A stretch of DNA of 64,000 nt from Novosphingobium sp. Rr 2-17. GTDB taxonomy: Bacteria > Pseudomonadota > Alphaproteobacteria > Sphingomonadales > Sphingomonadaceae. The position numbers and the translations under genes were made by a program. This document shows, piece after piece, positions 42,246 to 50,827 of this stretch. Within the stretch, counting starts at the first letter, position 1. Each line of letters starts with the position of its first letter. The notes under the pieces are model-generated. The model saw nothing but the letters and a program-made list of their open reading frames with translations, made no database searches and had not been told where the DNA came from. Location: contig NZ_AKFJ01000118.1 of the NCBI RefSeq assembly GCF_000272475.1, positions 108,447-172,446 of the forward strand, given 5' to 3'.

Positions 42246-45200
42246 ATGGCGAAACTTTCCCAACTCGGCATTCCTCAGGCAGGGACCATTGCCGAACGCG
42301 AAGCGATCCCCATTGGCCTGCGCAAGCGTGGGCTGCGCTTCCTAGCGACCGATATCACCCCATGGCGCGAATTTGAGTGGCGCCTAGCCGGCGATCCTAG
42401 CGGGGCGCGGGGCGACGGCGCGTCACTTGCGAATGCCAATTGGGTTGGTCTGTTCACGGCGGCCGAAGAAAAGAACCTGGGCATTGGCTTCTTCGGCACG
42501 TTGCCGGCAGCGAACGTCGAAGGGCTGCAAACGTCGAACGCCGCGATCGACAGCATCGCCTCGATCAAGATTTCCGACTTCCGCGCTGTGGCCTTGTCGT
42601 CCGATGCCAGCGCCAAGGTGGAACTTTCCGCCCGTATTCGCGGGGTAAAGCCCGACAGCATGACGGTGGCGTGGGGCGGATATTCCATCCCGATCGACAC
42701 GCTTCCTTTCTCGCCGCCGGACTGGGCAGCGACGAAGCCGCTGTTCGTCATCGGCAACAGCCTGAGCGACAGCTCCGAGGTGACGACGCGGTGGTCGCAG
42801 CTGCTCGCGCTGCAGCTGGGCGTCTCGCTTTACAGCGTTGCTCGCTATTCGTCCGACGCGCGCCAGGTCTTCCGCTGCGGCGCCAAGCCGATCTATCTGA
42901 CGCTCCTCAACAACTTCCTGCGTGCTGCCGGCGCGGCACAAGGGATCACGGCGATCAACGGCTCTGCACCGAACGCCGATGCTGCCGAAAGCCCGCAATC
43001 GTTCCTCAACGAGGCCCCCGGTGCCACGGGGACGGCAAATTGCAGCATGGCCGGCACCATCATTGATGGCGCCAACACGCGTCGGGTCACCGTCTCCATC
43101 CCCAACGGTGGCAGCACGGACTACAGCATTGCTCAGGATGCTGGCGGGACCGCACTGAATCTTAGCGGTCCCGTCCTGTTCGTGCCGGATATCGCGGCGC
43201 AGCTCGCCACCTCTGACTTGGTGATCTGGCTAGGCAACAACTACGGCTTTAGCGGCGTTCCGAACAGCTACGGCGATTATACCAACCCGCAACTGTGGGT
43301 GGATTTGGCGGCCATCGTTGCCAAGTCCGCCGGCAACCGCGTGATGATCATCCCGATCATCCCCAGTGCAGACTGGGCACCCGGCAGCCAAGCCATGCTG
43401 GCCTATCAAGCGGCGAACGCGCGTACCAAAAGCTTGTATCCTTCGTACTGGCTTCTCGACACGACCGGTCGCGACCTCATCCAGCGGCTGCAGGCATCGG
43501 GCGATGGCTCTACCGAAGACAATGACGACATCGCCAAGGGCTGGACACCGCGCAGTCTGCGGCGTCGGGCGGATGGTTCCTACGACGCTCTGCACCTTAA
43601 CGCCGCCGGCGATGCTGTGGTCAAGGCGTTCATGGTCGAGGCGCGCGCCCGTCAAACTCTTCCGCCCGCGCTCACTTTGGGCACGACGGTTACGCTGAAG
43701 GCGAGCGGGACCAACCCGCGCACCAGCGTTGCGATCACGTCCGAGCCCGCCGCTACGAAGGTAGAACTTGATCGCGGGCCGGTCGGCCAGGCCGTGAAGG
43801 CATCCGCCGCATCAAGCAGCCTGAATATCTGGAAGGATGCGCTGTTCCGGGCGTTGTACGACGCATATCCCGCCGGCTATCCAGCGGGCAATGCCGCTAT
43901 GGCGCTGGATGGCAGCACCAAAGTGGCCAGCACTGCGGCGCTGACCTGGGACCAGACCGCATCGCCGTATGGCAACCCGGCGATCGTATGTGCGGGCACG
44001 AGCGGCCTGGACCTGTATCACTACACGTCTGACGGCATGATCAAGGCCGGGGATGACTTCAGCTTCCGGGTCGGTGTCATCGTGCCGATCGGCACCACTA
44101 TCCGCTTCGCCGAGTACGTTCGCCAGGGGTTTGGCGGCACCATTCTGGCGTCCAAAGCCCTCACCGATGGCACGATGGATGTGGTCGGAACCGGTGCTTA
44201 CACCGAGTTCGCTGTCCCCTATTTGACTGGTGCTACCGGCGGCACGGCCATTTTGTTGCGAGCGACCCGCTTGAGCGGTGCCGGATCGTTCACCGTCTGC
44301 GGGATCTCCCTGCAGCGGGGCCAGATCGCGCACCCCATGTCCGAGGATCGCGGTTCCGGGTACGTCGCGCGCAAAGCTCTCGCGCTTGCCACGTCGGCCA
44401 GTACCACCGCGATCGCCAATGCCACCCTGCTGGCGTCGCTGCTGGTGCCCAAAAAGAACCTGTTTAATGCGGCGGTCGCCACGACGGGGTACTTCATCAA
44501 TTACAGCAACGGCGTTCCGACCGCGAACGCCAGTTACTATGCGTCGGACTTCATCCCTGTCACGGCGGGGCTGACCTATGCCTTCAGCGACCTGCGCCAG
44601 ATCGCATGGTACGATGCGAACAAAGCCTATCTGTCGGGTTTCAACGGGCCAGCGACTGTGGGCACGCAAGTTGCGCCTGTGAACGCGGCTTACCTTCGCT
44701 GCAGCGTTAACACCTCTGCTTACGCGACATTCCAAGTAGAGGCGAATTCTTCCACAACGGCGTACGAAGCCTACAAGTTGGCCCTCAGCACTGCCTACTT
44801 GCCGACGCTCAGCGGGGGGATGTTCGCGGAAGGCAGCATTGCTGGCAGCAAGATCGCCGGCGGGCTGACCATCGATCAGATGGCCTTCGCTGTGAAATCG
44901 AAGAACCTGTTCAACATCAACGATGCCGGCAACGTGCTGGGCAGTTACGTCCAGTACACCAATGGCACGATTGCCGCGAACGCGACTTACAACGCCACGC
45001 ACTTCATCGCGGTCACGCCTGGCACCACCTATACTGTCAGCTATTCCCACCAGCGCGCCTTTTACGATGGTAGCAAGACCTACGTCAGCGGCACCAATTC
45101 CGGGAACTCGGCCACGTTCGCCGTGCCTGCCGGGTGCTACTTTGTGCGCCTTACGGTCAATGTCGCGTCTTGGTCGAGCTTCCAGATGGAGGTTGGCAGC

Positions 45201-46439
45201 ACGGCAACTTCGTTGGCCGCTTACGGCACCACGATCGATCCCAGCGTGTTGCCCGCCAACATCGCCGCGATCGGCACGCGCGTCGATAAGGCGCTGACGA
45301 TCGATGGCGCGCTGCTGGTCAATCCCTTGCAGCCTGAGTTCCTACGCCATTTCCGCTACCGGTTGACCAAGCTGTCGCTCCCTACGCCAGAAGCGACGCT
45401 CCTGAGCTGCGTCGCTGGCGGCGATAGCTGGACGCATAACACGTCGCGCTGGATCGGCCCCTACACCGACAAGATGGTCGCCCGGTTCGGCGATGGCGGC
45501 ATGGGCTTCACGAGCTTCGGCTTCCTGCAAAGCGGCAACGTCGCGCCGTGGACCAGTGGCAACCAGCCCACGTACCTGAACGGCAACGCTCGACCGGCCA
45601 AGTACCCATGCCGGATCTACGGCAACGTCGTCGGCACCTATTACACCGGTGCCGGACCGGACATCAGCATGGCGACGTTCACGGCCGCAGGCGATGCCGC
45701 GGAGATCACGTTCCCGGCGGGCCACCCTAACTCGGTCGCGCGATTGCTCTATATGGCGACGGCGGAAGCACAGGCCCGCTATACCGTCGATGGTGGCGCC
45801 AACTGGACCGCGCTGGATCTCAGCGTTGGTACGGCCGGCATTCTGGGAACTGCCTCCATCGCGGTTCCTGCTGGCGCCGGCATACTGCGCGTCGAATGGG
45901 TCGCGGGCACCTGCCTGATGAGCGGGGTCTTCGCGCGCGGCACGTCCGGCTTCCTGATGAGCAAGATCGCTTCCACCGGATCACGCGTCAGCCAGTTCTC
46001 AGGCGCGGCCGCCACAAGCTGGGAGAATGGCTTCGCCGCCCTGGAACCGCATGCGTTGATATATATGGATGGCACCAACTCGCAGGGCGCGAGCATGTCG
46101 GGTGCCGCTTGGGGCAGCGCCGTGCAGACATTCTTCACGCGGGCCAGAGCCAAGGTGCCCGGCATCGATCTGTTGCTGGCAGTACCGCCGGAAAATCAGC
46201 GCACCACGAACACCGTGGCGATGTCGGCCTACGACACGGAAGGTCGCCGGCTGAGCGTGACGATGCGGTTTTGCTACCACGGCATGCAGGGGGTGTTCGG
46301 CGATCCGACCAACCCCTTGGAGTACGGAGCGACAGGCGCTCTCGCGCTGATGGTGAGCGACCTTATCCACGCCGACCAAGCAACCGGCGGTCGATCGCTG
46401 GTGTCGGAATTTTACTGCACCACCACCCGAGGGCTTTGA
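42246..46439 (+). CDS. Giant tail fibre/tailspike with two SGNH hydrolase-like domains
   Basis: A 1397-residue protein starting MAKLSQLGIPQAGTIAERE. The first SGNH/GDSL hydrolase-like domain covers about 165-460: block I VIGNSLSD (Ser172), block III WLGNN near 328 and block V DALHLN near 447. Two similar beta modules each begin KNLFN, near residues 735 and 885, and look like carbohydrate-binding or fibre repeats. A second SGNH-like domain covers about 1057-1380: AGGDSW, DGTN near 1273 and DLIHAD near 1371. Predicted to recognise and deacylate surface polysaccharide. The gene follows the H-like fibre by two bases. Confidence 0.78.
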   Translation: MAKLSQLGIPQAGTIAEREAIPIGLRKRGLRFLATDITPWREFEWRLAGDPSGARGDGASLANANWVGLFTAAEEKNLGIGFFGTLPAANVEGLQTSNAAIDSIASIKISDFRAVALSSDASAKVELSARIRGVKPDSMTVAWGGYSIPIDTLPFSPPDWAATKPLFVIGNSLSDSSEVTTRWSQLLALQLGVSLYSVARYSSDARQVFRCGAKPIYLTLLNNFLRAAGAAQGITAINGSAPNADAAESPQSFLNEAPGATGTANCSMAGTIIDGANTRRVTVSIPNGGSTDYSIAQDAGGTALNLSGPVLFVPDIAAQLATSDLVIWLGNNYGFSGVPNSYGDYTNPQLWVDLAAIVAKSAGNRVMIIPIIPSADWAPGSQAMLAYQAANARTKSLYPSYWLLDTTGRDLIQRLQASGDGSTEDNDDIAKGWTPRSLRRRADGSYDALHLNAAGDAVVKAFMVEARARQTLPPALTLGTTVTLKASGTNPRTSVAITSEPAATKVELDRGPVGQAVKASAASSSLNIWKDALFRALYDAYPAGYPAGNAAMALDGSTKVASTAALTWDQTASPYGNPAIVCAGTSGLDLYHYTSDGMIKAGDDFSFRVGVIVPIGTTIRFAEYVRQGFGGTILASKALTDGTMDVVGTGAYTEFAVPYLTGATGGTAILLRATRLSGAGSFTVCGISLQRGQIAHPMSEDRGSGYVARKALALATSASTTAIANATLLASLLVPKKNLFNAAVATTGYFINYSNGVPTANASYYASDFIPVTAGLTYAFSDLRQIAWYDANKAYLSGFNGPATVGTQVAPVNAAYLRCSVNTSAYATFQVEANSSTTAYEAYKLALSTAYLPTLSGGMFAEGSIAGSKIAGGLTIDQMAFAVKSKNLFNINDAGNVLGSYVQYTNGTIAANATYNATHFIAVTPGTTYTVSYSHQRAFYDGSKTYVSGTNSGNSATFAVPAGCYFVRLTVNVASWSSFQMEVGSTATSLAAYGTTIDPSVLPANIAAIGTRVDKALTIDGALLVNPLQPEFLRHFRYRLTKLSLPTPEATLLSCVAGGDSWTHNTSRWIGPYTDKMVARFGDGGMGFTSFGFLQSGNVAPWTSGNQPTYLNGNARPAKYPCRIYGNVVGTYYTGAGPDISMATFTAAGDAAEITFPAGHPNSVARLLYMATAEAQARYTVDGGANWTALDLSVGTAGILGTASIAVPAGAGILRVEWVAGTCLMSGVFARGTSGFLMSKIASTGSRVSQFSGAAATSWENGFAALEPHALIYMDGTNSQGASMSGAAWGSAVQTFFTRARAKVPGIDLLLAVPPENQRTTNTVAMSAYDTEGRRLSVTMRFCYHGMQGVFGDPTNPLEYGATGALALMVSDLIHADQATGGRSLVSEFYCTTTRGL

Positions 46440-46443
46440 TCAG

Positions 46444-46713
46444 ATGGAAGATGAAGCGCCGCCGACCGCTGCCGTGGCAACCAAGAACGCAGGTGATGCA
46501 GTACGTTACCGCGTCCTGCAAAACCCGATCAGCGCCCCCGACCAGGATTACGTCGCCGACGCGCTTGTCCTCGAGGATCACGCTCTGGGCATGCTCACGC
46601 TTGTCGTGACCCCAAAGCGTAGCGACCCGTTCCAGATCGGCCCCGTGCCCCACATCATCGACGCCGATCCTTCGACCAGCCATTTTTATTACTGGGAGGA
46701 AATCAGTGAGTGA
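46444..46713 (+). CDS. Small protein after tail fibre, unknown
   Basis: An 89-residue acidic protein (MEDEAPPTAAVATKNAGDAV). It may be a fibre-associated or chaperone protein by position. It overlaps the next gene by eight bases. No family recognised. Confidence 0.55.
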   Translation: MEDEAPPTAAVATKNAGDAVRYRVLQNPISAPDQDYVADALVLEDHALGMLTLVVTPKRSDPFQIGPVPHIIDADPSTSHFYYWEEISE

Positions 46714-47005
46714 CGAAAACCCTTTCATCACGTTCGTTGTCGGTGCCGATCAGCCCAACAAGGAAGTATATCTGCCGGCGCTGGCCGAGCGCTACGCAGC
46801 TACGCGCACGCTCGATGCCTGGGCCGGAACGCCGTCATTGGAGCCAGGCGATCTCGTTCTGGTCGAGACAATGCCACAGGACATCGAAACAATTGGCGCC
46901 AATGTAATCCTGCTACCGCCGGTATCGCCTGGCGAACCCCAGCGCGGCGTCATGTTCCAGAAGGTATCTCTAGAAGACGCGCTCGCCGCTGTCGGCCTGG
47001 ATTGA
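46706..47005 (+). CDS. Small protein after tail fibre, unknown
   Basis: A 99-residue protein from a GTG start preceded by GGGAGGAAA, overlapping the previous stop. FVVGADQPNKEVYLPALAER and VLLPPVSPGEPQRG suggest a small beta protein. Its position suggests a tail-fibre chaperone or accessory role, but this is inference. Confidence 0.55.
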   Translation: MSDENPFITFVVGADQPNKEVYLPALAERYAATRTLDAWAGTPSLEPGDLVLVETMPQDIETIGANVILLPPVSPGEPQRGVMFQKVSLEDALAAVGLD

Positions 47006-47130
47006 CTTAAGCCGGCCATCCGCCAACCCATTCCCCCTCTACGGAAGGGGGCTTCGGATGTCCCCACATCCCAAAGCCAGCGAGCCTGCACTCGCACTCT
47101 GACGGGCACAGCGCCTGTCCCATCGAGTAC

Positions 47131-47156
47131 CCTTCCGCGCTCAGGCGCGGGAGGGG
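47131..47156 (+). terminator. GC hairpin upstream of the adenine methylase
   Basis: CCGCGC-tcag-GCGCGG with flanking CCCTT/GGAGGG extends to a stem of about ten pairs ahead of the methylase ribosome site. A second hairpin, CCCCCT/AGGGGG, lies near 47033-47051. Neither has a T-run. They may end the fibre operon or control methylase translation. Confidence 0.4.
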
Positions 47157-47176
47157 CATCTTGCAGGAAATCCTAC

Positions 47177-48028
47177 ATGTCTACCGCTTTTGTTCCCGTT
47201 GCTCCCATCTCGCCTGCCGCTGGCTACATCGGCGGCAAGCGCAACTTGTCGAAGCGCATCTGCGCCATCATCGATCGCACCCCGCACACCAGTTATGCAG
47301 AACCGTTCGTCGGCATGGGCGGCATCTTCCTGCGCCGCACCCGCCGGCCACGCGCCGAGGCGATCAACGATATCTCCGGCGACGTCGTCACCTTGTTCCG
47401 CTGCCTGGCCGAGCACTACCCCTACGTTGTCGATCAACTGCGCTTCCGCGTCACGAGCCGCGCCGAGTTCCAGCGCTTGCTAGGCCAAGATCCCGATCGC
47501 CTGACCGATCTGCAGCGCGCCGTCCGCTTTCTCTACCTCCAGCGCCTGGCGTTCGGCGGCAAGGTGAATGGCCGCAACTTTGGCGTGGACGCGGCGGCAC
47601 CGGCCCGCTTCGATGTCAGCAAGATCGAGCCGATGCTGGCCGACATCCACGATCGCTTGCAGTCCGTCGTCATCGAGCGCTTGCCCTATGCCGACTTCAT
47701 CCGACGCTACGATCGCGAGGGCGCACTGTTTTACCTCGATCCGCCGTACTGGGCGTGCGAGACCGACTACGGCCCCGGCGTATTCGATCGTGACGACTTC
47801 GCCGCGCTGGCGACGCAGCTGGCGGGGATCAAGGGCAAGTTCTTGATGTCGCTAAACGACAATGGCGATGTCCGCTCCACCTTTGAAGGCTTCGTCATCA
47901 CGCCGATCACCACGACGTATACCGTAGGCGCCAGGGCCACTCAGGCCAGCGAAGTCCTGATCAGCAACTTCGCGCTACCATGCGCCGATAGCTCTCGCCA
48001 CAACATCTCTGCGGACAACGACCTCTAG
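47177..48028 (+). CDS. DNA adenine methyltransferase (D12 class)
   Basis: A 283-residue SAM-dependent N6-adenine methylase. YIGGKRNLSKRI and motif I EPFVGMGGIFLRR precede the target domain (VNGRNFGVDAAAPARF), and motif IV DPPYW (about 188-192) is the catalytic loop. Probably GATC-like specificity, as in Dam relatives, but this cannot be read from sequence. As phage cargo, it may protect DNA from host restriction or time expression. AGGA precedes the ATG. Confidence 0.88.
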   Translation: MSTAFVPVAPISPAAGYIGGKRNLSKRICAIIDRTPHTSYAEPFVGMGGIFLRRTRRPRAEAINDISGDVVTLFRCLAEHYPYVVDQLRFRVTSRAEFQRLLGQDPDRLTDLQRAVRFLYLQRLAFGGKVNGRNFGVDAAAPARFDVSKIEPMLADIHDRLQSVVIERLPYADFIRRYDREGALFYLDPPYWACETDYGPGVFDRDDFAALATQLAGIKGKFLMSLNDNGDVRSTFEGFVITPITTTYTVGARATQASEVLISNFALPCADSSRHNISADNDL

Positions 48029-48035
48029 CACCTTG

Positions 48036-48085
48036 CCCATGTTAATTTTGTATGCCACGCCCGTGGTCGCAGAAATTAACATGGG
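48036..48085. promoter_or_regulatory. 13-bp perfect inverted repeat before the XRE-ImmA cassette
   Basis: CCCATGTTAATTT is mirrored by AAATTAACATGGG with a 24-base spacer that contains CCAC/GTGG. It lies directly upstream of the 48093 start. An autoregulatory operator for the XRE protein, or an mRNA hairpin, are both possible. Confidence 0.65.
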
Positions 48086-48092
48086 TGGCGAG

Positions 48093-48728
48093 ATGCATCA
48101 GTATGTTGAGCAGATTATCTGGCAGATCGACGATGCGCCAGCAAAACTGAAAAGCATGGACTTGGAGCGCGACAAGCTGATACGCGCTGCCGCTGTAGCG
48201 ATCGGGCAAGCAAACAATGTAACCCGAAATTTTGCATCGAACGCGTGGGGAACATTCGCTCACCACCATGGGCTGGCAGAACTTCGTAATCAGTTCGTTG
48301 GCCCGAAGTGGAAGATCGATCGCTCCGAGGGCATTGAATCGATAATCAACGACGTCAAGATGCTCAAGGTCACCTTTCAGAACGTTGATGTCGCGATGGG
48401 GGTCAACGATCCGAAGCCAAGGTCGCCTAAAGGGGCGGGCGCCGAACGTGCATGCGAAGGCAATTTGGCCCCCCTCTTCCCTGACGCACCGATATATGTG
48501 CCTGTCGTCTCCGACATATACGAGCTGTGGTCTCTAATGGTTGACGAAACCGGCAACCTCGAATTATCGCGGCCCGTGGTTCAAGACAAAACGTTTTCCA
48601 TTTGTCGAGAGCGCATTTTGATCGCGACAGCAGATGATTGGATGGGCAGCGACCCCGCCCCGAGCAGCGGCACCGACGATGTCGCGGATGACTTCGATGT
48701 AAATGTCAGCCTCAAGCGGAAAATTTAG
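48093..48728 (+). CDS. Unknown protein paired with XRE-ImmA gene
   Basis: A 211-residue protein starting MHQYVEQIIWQIDDAPAKLK, soluble and helical in the first half (RAAAVAIGQANNVTRNF), with an acidic C-terminal tail (SGTDDVADDFDVNVSLKRKI). No family recognised. The base composition is clearly more AT-rich than the tail genes. It is followed eight bases later by the XRE-ImmA gene, so they form a two-gene unit. Toxin, or substrate/partner of the metallopeptidase, are hypotheses. ATGs at 48039 and 48081, both inside the inverted repeat, are alternative starts. Confidence 0.6.
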   Translation: MHQYVEQIIWQIDDAPAKLKSMDLERDKLIRAAAVAIGQANNVTRNFASNAWGTFAHHHGLAELRNQFVGPKWKIDRSEGIESIINDVKMLKVTFQNVDVAMGVNDPKPRSPKGAGAERACEGNLAPLFPDAPIYVPVVSDIYELWSLMVDETGNLELSRPVVQDKTFSICRERILIATADDWMGSDPAPSSGTDDVADDFDVNVSLKRKI

Positions 48729-48736
48729 GTAAACTC

Positions 48737-49810
48737 ATGTTCAATCCCAACAGACTGAGCCTCGCCAGAAAACGGCGGCGGTTGACCGGGAAAGGACTCT
48801 CCGAGATTTGCGGCCTGACTCCTGTTACAATTTCACGCCTGGAAAAAGGCTTGAATGAACCAGAACCAGAATCTCTAGAGAAGCTTGCACAGGCACTGCG
48901 CTATCCGGTCGAATTCTTTTTTGGTGATGACGTTGAGCAGATACCTGCTGAGGCAGTTAGTTTTCGCAGCCTCAAAAAGATGAGCGCGAAGGAACGGGAA
49001 GCTGCCATTGCCGCCGGAGGGCTTGGCCTTCTTGTTTCAGACTGGGTCGATGAACGTTTCAATCTCCCAAAGGTTGATTTCCCTGTTCTGGATCATATCG
49101 ATGCCGAAGTGGCGGCTATCGAAACTCGCCAGTACTGGGCGTTGGGTGAGAAGCCTATTGGCAACATGATTAAATTAATGGAGTCCAAAGGAATTAGAGT
49201 TTTCTCACTCACTGAAAGAACGGCTCATGTTGACGCATATTCTTTCTGGAGGGACGAAATACCCTTTTCGTTCCTCAATAACTTTAAGACGCCTGAACAC
49301 AGTATTTTTGATTGCTGCCATGAGCTTGGGCATCTGATACTCCACCGGCATCAAGGCCCAAAGCATCATCGGGGAGCGGAGTACGAAGCAAATAAATTTG
49401 CGTCTGCGTTTCTTATGCCGAGAAACGATGTGATCGCTCATATGCCCCGGTTTGTAACCGTGAATGACATTCTAAATAAAAAGTCTCGCTGGAGAGTTTC
49501 AGCAATGGCATTGGCCTATAGGTTGCGGGATATTGATATCATTTCAGATTGGCAGTATAGGTCAATTTGTATTGACCTATCCCAGCGGGGATATCGCAAG
49601 GGTGAACCTTCTGGGGTTGAGAGAGAAACGTCGGTTCTTTGGAAAAAAGTTCTTCACCAGCTCTGGTCTGAACGCCTTACAAAAGAGGATATTGCGGCTA
49701 GCGTCGGAATACCGTTCGATGAACTAGAGAGTTTACTGTTTGGTATTACTCAATCGCAAAACCTGGAACCTCGAGCGGTAGAATCCAGAGGTTTACGCCT
49801 AGTCTCATAA
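48737..49810 (+). CDS. XRE HTH plus ImmA/IrrE metallopeptidase-like protein
   Basis: A 357-residue fusion. The XRE-type HTH is at residues 6-60 (ARKRRRLTGKGLSEICGLTP, ISRLEKGLNEPEPESL). The M78 zinc peptidase domain follows, with His195-Glu196-x2-His199 in FDCCHELGHL and Glu217 in AEYEANKFASAFLMP. Family members cleave repressors or act as regulators or antitoxins of toxin pairs. The coding region is AT-rich relative to the phage. It is the second gene of a cassette inserted between the methylase and V. Confidence 0.85.
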   Translation: MFNPNRLSLARKRRRLTGKGLSEICGLTPVTISRLEKGLNEPEPESLEKLAQALRYPVEFFFGDDVEQIPAEAVSFRSLKKMSAKEREAAIAAGGLGLLVSDWVDERFNLPKVDFPVLDHIDAEVAAIETRQYWALGEKPIGNMIKLMESKGIRVFSLTERTAHVDAYSFWRDEIPFSFLNNFKTPEHSIFDCCHELGHLILHRHQGPKHHRGAEYEANKFASAFLMPRNDVIAHMPRFVTVNDILNKKSRWRVSAMALAYRLRDIDIISDWQYRSICIDLSQRGYRKGEPSGVERETSVLWKKVLHQLWSERLTKEDIAASVGIPFDELESLLFGITQSQNLEPRAVESRGLRLVS

Positions 49811-49847
49811 TATTTCGGTTGTCGTGCCGGTTTGCCCCGCACCCCCG

Positions 49848-49873
49848 CATTTGGACAGCCGCCCAGCCAAATG
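49848..49873. promoter_or_regulatory. Candidate Ogr activator site before V-W-F operon
   Basis: GCATTTGG-acagccgcccag-CCAAATGC, an 8-bp perfect dyad in the extended form. It is identical in spacer to the site at 39429. Its centre is 55 bases before the V start codon. Confidence 0.78.
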
Positions 49874-49915
49874 CACCCCCGCGAAAGCCGCTGACACTCG
49901 CGCCATGGTCGCCCC

Positions 49916-50470
49916 ATGGCGCGAAGTTCCGATCCTGAACAGCTAACCGGCGAAGTCATCCAGCTGGGCACCGTTGCGTCCGTGGACCACGGCGCGGCGA
50001 CCTGCACCGTTGAGATCGGCGATCTCGTCACCGGCGATCTGCCGTGGCTTGCCGCCCGCGCCGGCAACGTGCGGATCTGGTCGTCGCCCTCAATCGGCGA
50101 ACAATGCGCGGTCCTGTGCCCCGAAGGCGATCTCGCCAACGGCCTGGTCCTTCTGGGCGTCTGGTCGGACGCGAACCCGGCGCCGTCCGACGATCCTAAC
50201 GTCGTCCTCATCGAATTTCCCGACGGCGCGGTGCTGTCCTACAACCACGCCACCCACGCGCTTTCCGCCGTGCTGCCCGCTGGCGGCACCGGCACGATCG
50301 ACGCGCCCGGCGGCCTAACCATCAACGGTCCCGTCACGATCAACGATGATGTGTTCCTTAAGGGCACGCTCACCGCCTCCGAAGACGTCATCGCCGCCAG
50401 CATCAGCCTCAAAGGCCACAAGCACAGCAACGTCCAGGCCGGCGCCGCGCAAAGCGGCAGCCCCGTCTGA
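49916..50470 (+). CDS. V: Baseplate spike protein V (P2 gpV-like)
   Basis: A 184-residue trimeric membrane-piercing spike. An OB-fold N-terminal part (GTVASVDHGAATCTVEIGDL, GEQCAVLCPEGDLANGLVL) leads to a beta-helix of short repeats (GGLTINGPVTINDDVFLKG). Near the tip is GHKHSNV, the His-x-His element that binds iron in P2 gpV. Its stop overlaps the W start. Confidence 0.92.
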   Translation: MARSSDPEQLTGEVIQLGTVASVDHGAATCTVEIGDLVTGDLPWLAARAGNVRIWSSPSIGEQCAVLCPEGDLANGLVLLGVWSDANPAPSDDPNVVLIEFPDGAVLSYNHATHALSAVLPAGGTGTIDAPGGLTINGPVTINDDVFLKGTLTASEDVIAASISLKGHKHSNVQAGAAQSGSPV

Positions 50471-50811
50471 TGGCCGGCATGTCCCGCACCACCGGCGCCG
50501 TTCTCGATGGCGTCGATCACATCGCCCAGTCCGTGCGCGATATCCTCGGCACGCGCAAAGGCTCGCGCCCTGGCCGCCGCGAATACGGCTCCGACGTGCC
50601 CGACCTGCTCGATCAGCCCCTCAACGGCAAGACGGTCCTCAAGATTTACGCCGCCACCGCGCTGGCGCTGTCCCGCTGGGAAGATCGCATCCGCGTAAAG
50701 CGCGTCAGCTTCGCGGTCGGCGACACCCAAGGCTCGGGCACCATCACCACCGAGGCGGTCCGCACCGACACCGCCACGTCCACCAGCACCACGATCGTCA
50801 CTTCTCTCTAG
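50470..50811 (+). CDS. W: Baseplate wedge protein W (P2 gpW/T4 gp25-like)
   Basis: A 113-residue GPW/gp25 protein: VDHIAQSVRDILGTRKGSRP, REYGSDVPDLLDQPLNG and the beta part VKRVSFAVGD. In the sheath-containing phages it nucleates sheath assembly. Unlike P2, it is followed by FI, not J. Confidence 0.92.
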   Translation: MAGMSRTTGAVLDGVDHIAQSVRDILGTRKGSRPGRREYGSDVPDLLDQPLNGKTVLKIYAATALALSRWEDRIRVKRVSFAVGDTQGSGTITTEAVRTDTATSTSTTIVTSL

Positions 50812-50827
50812 CCGCAAGGACTGCCTC

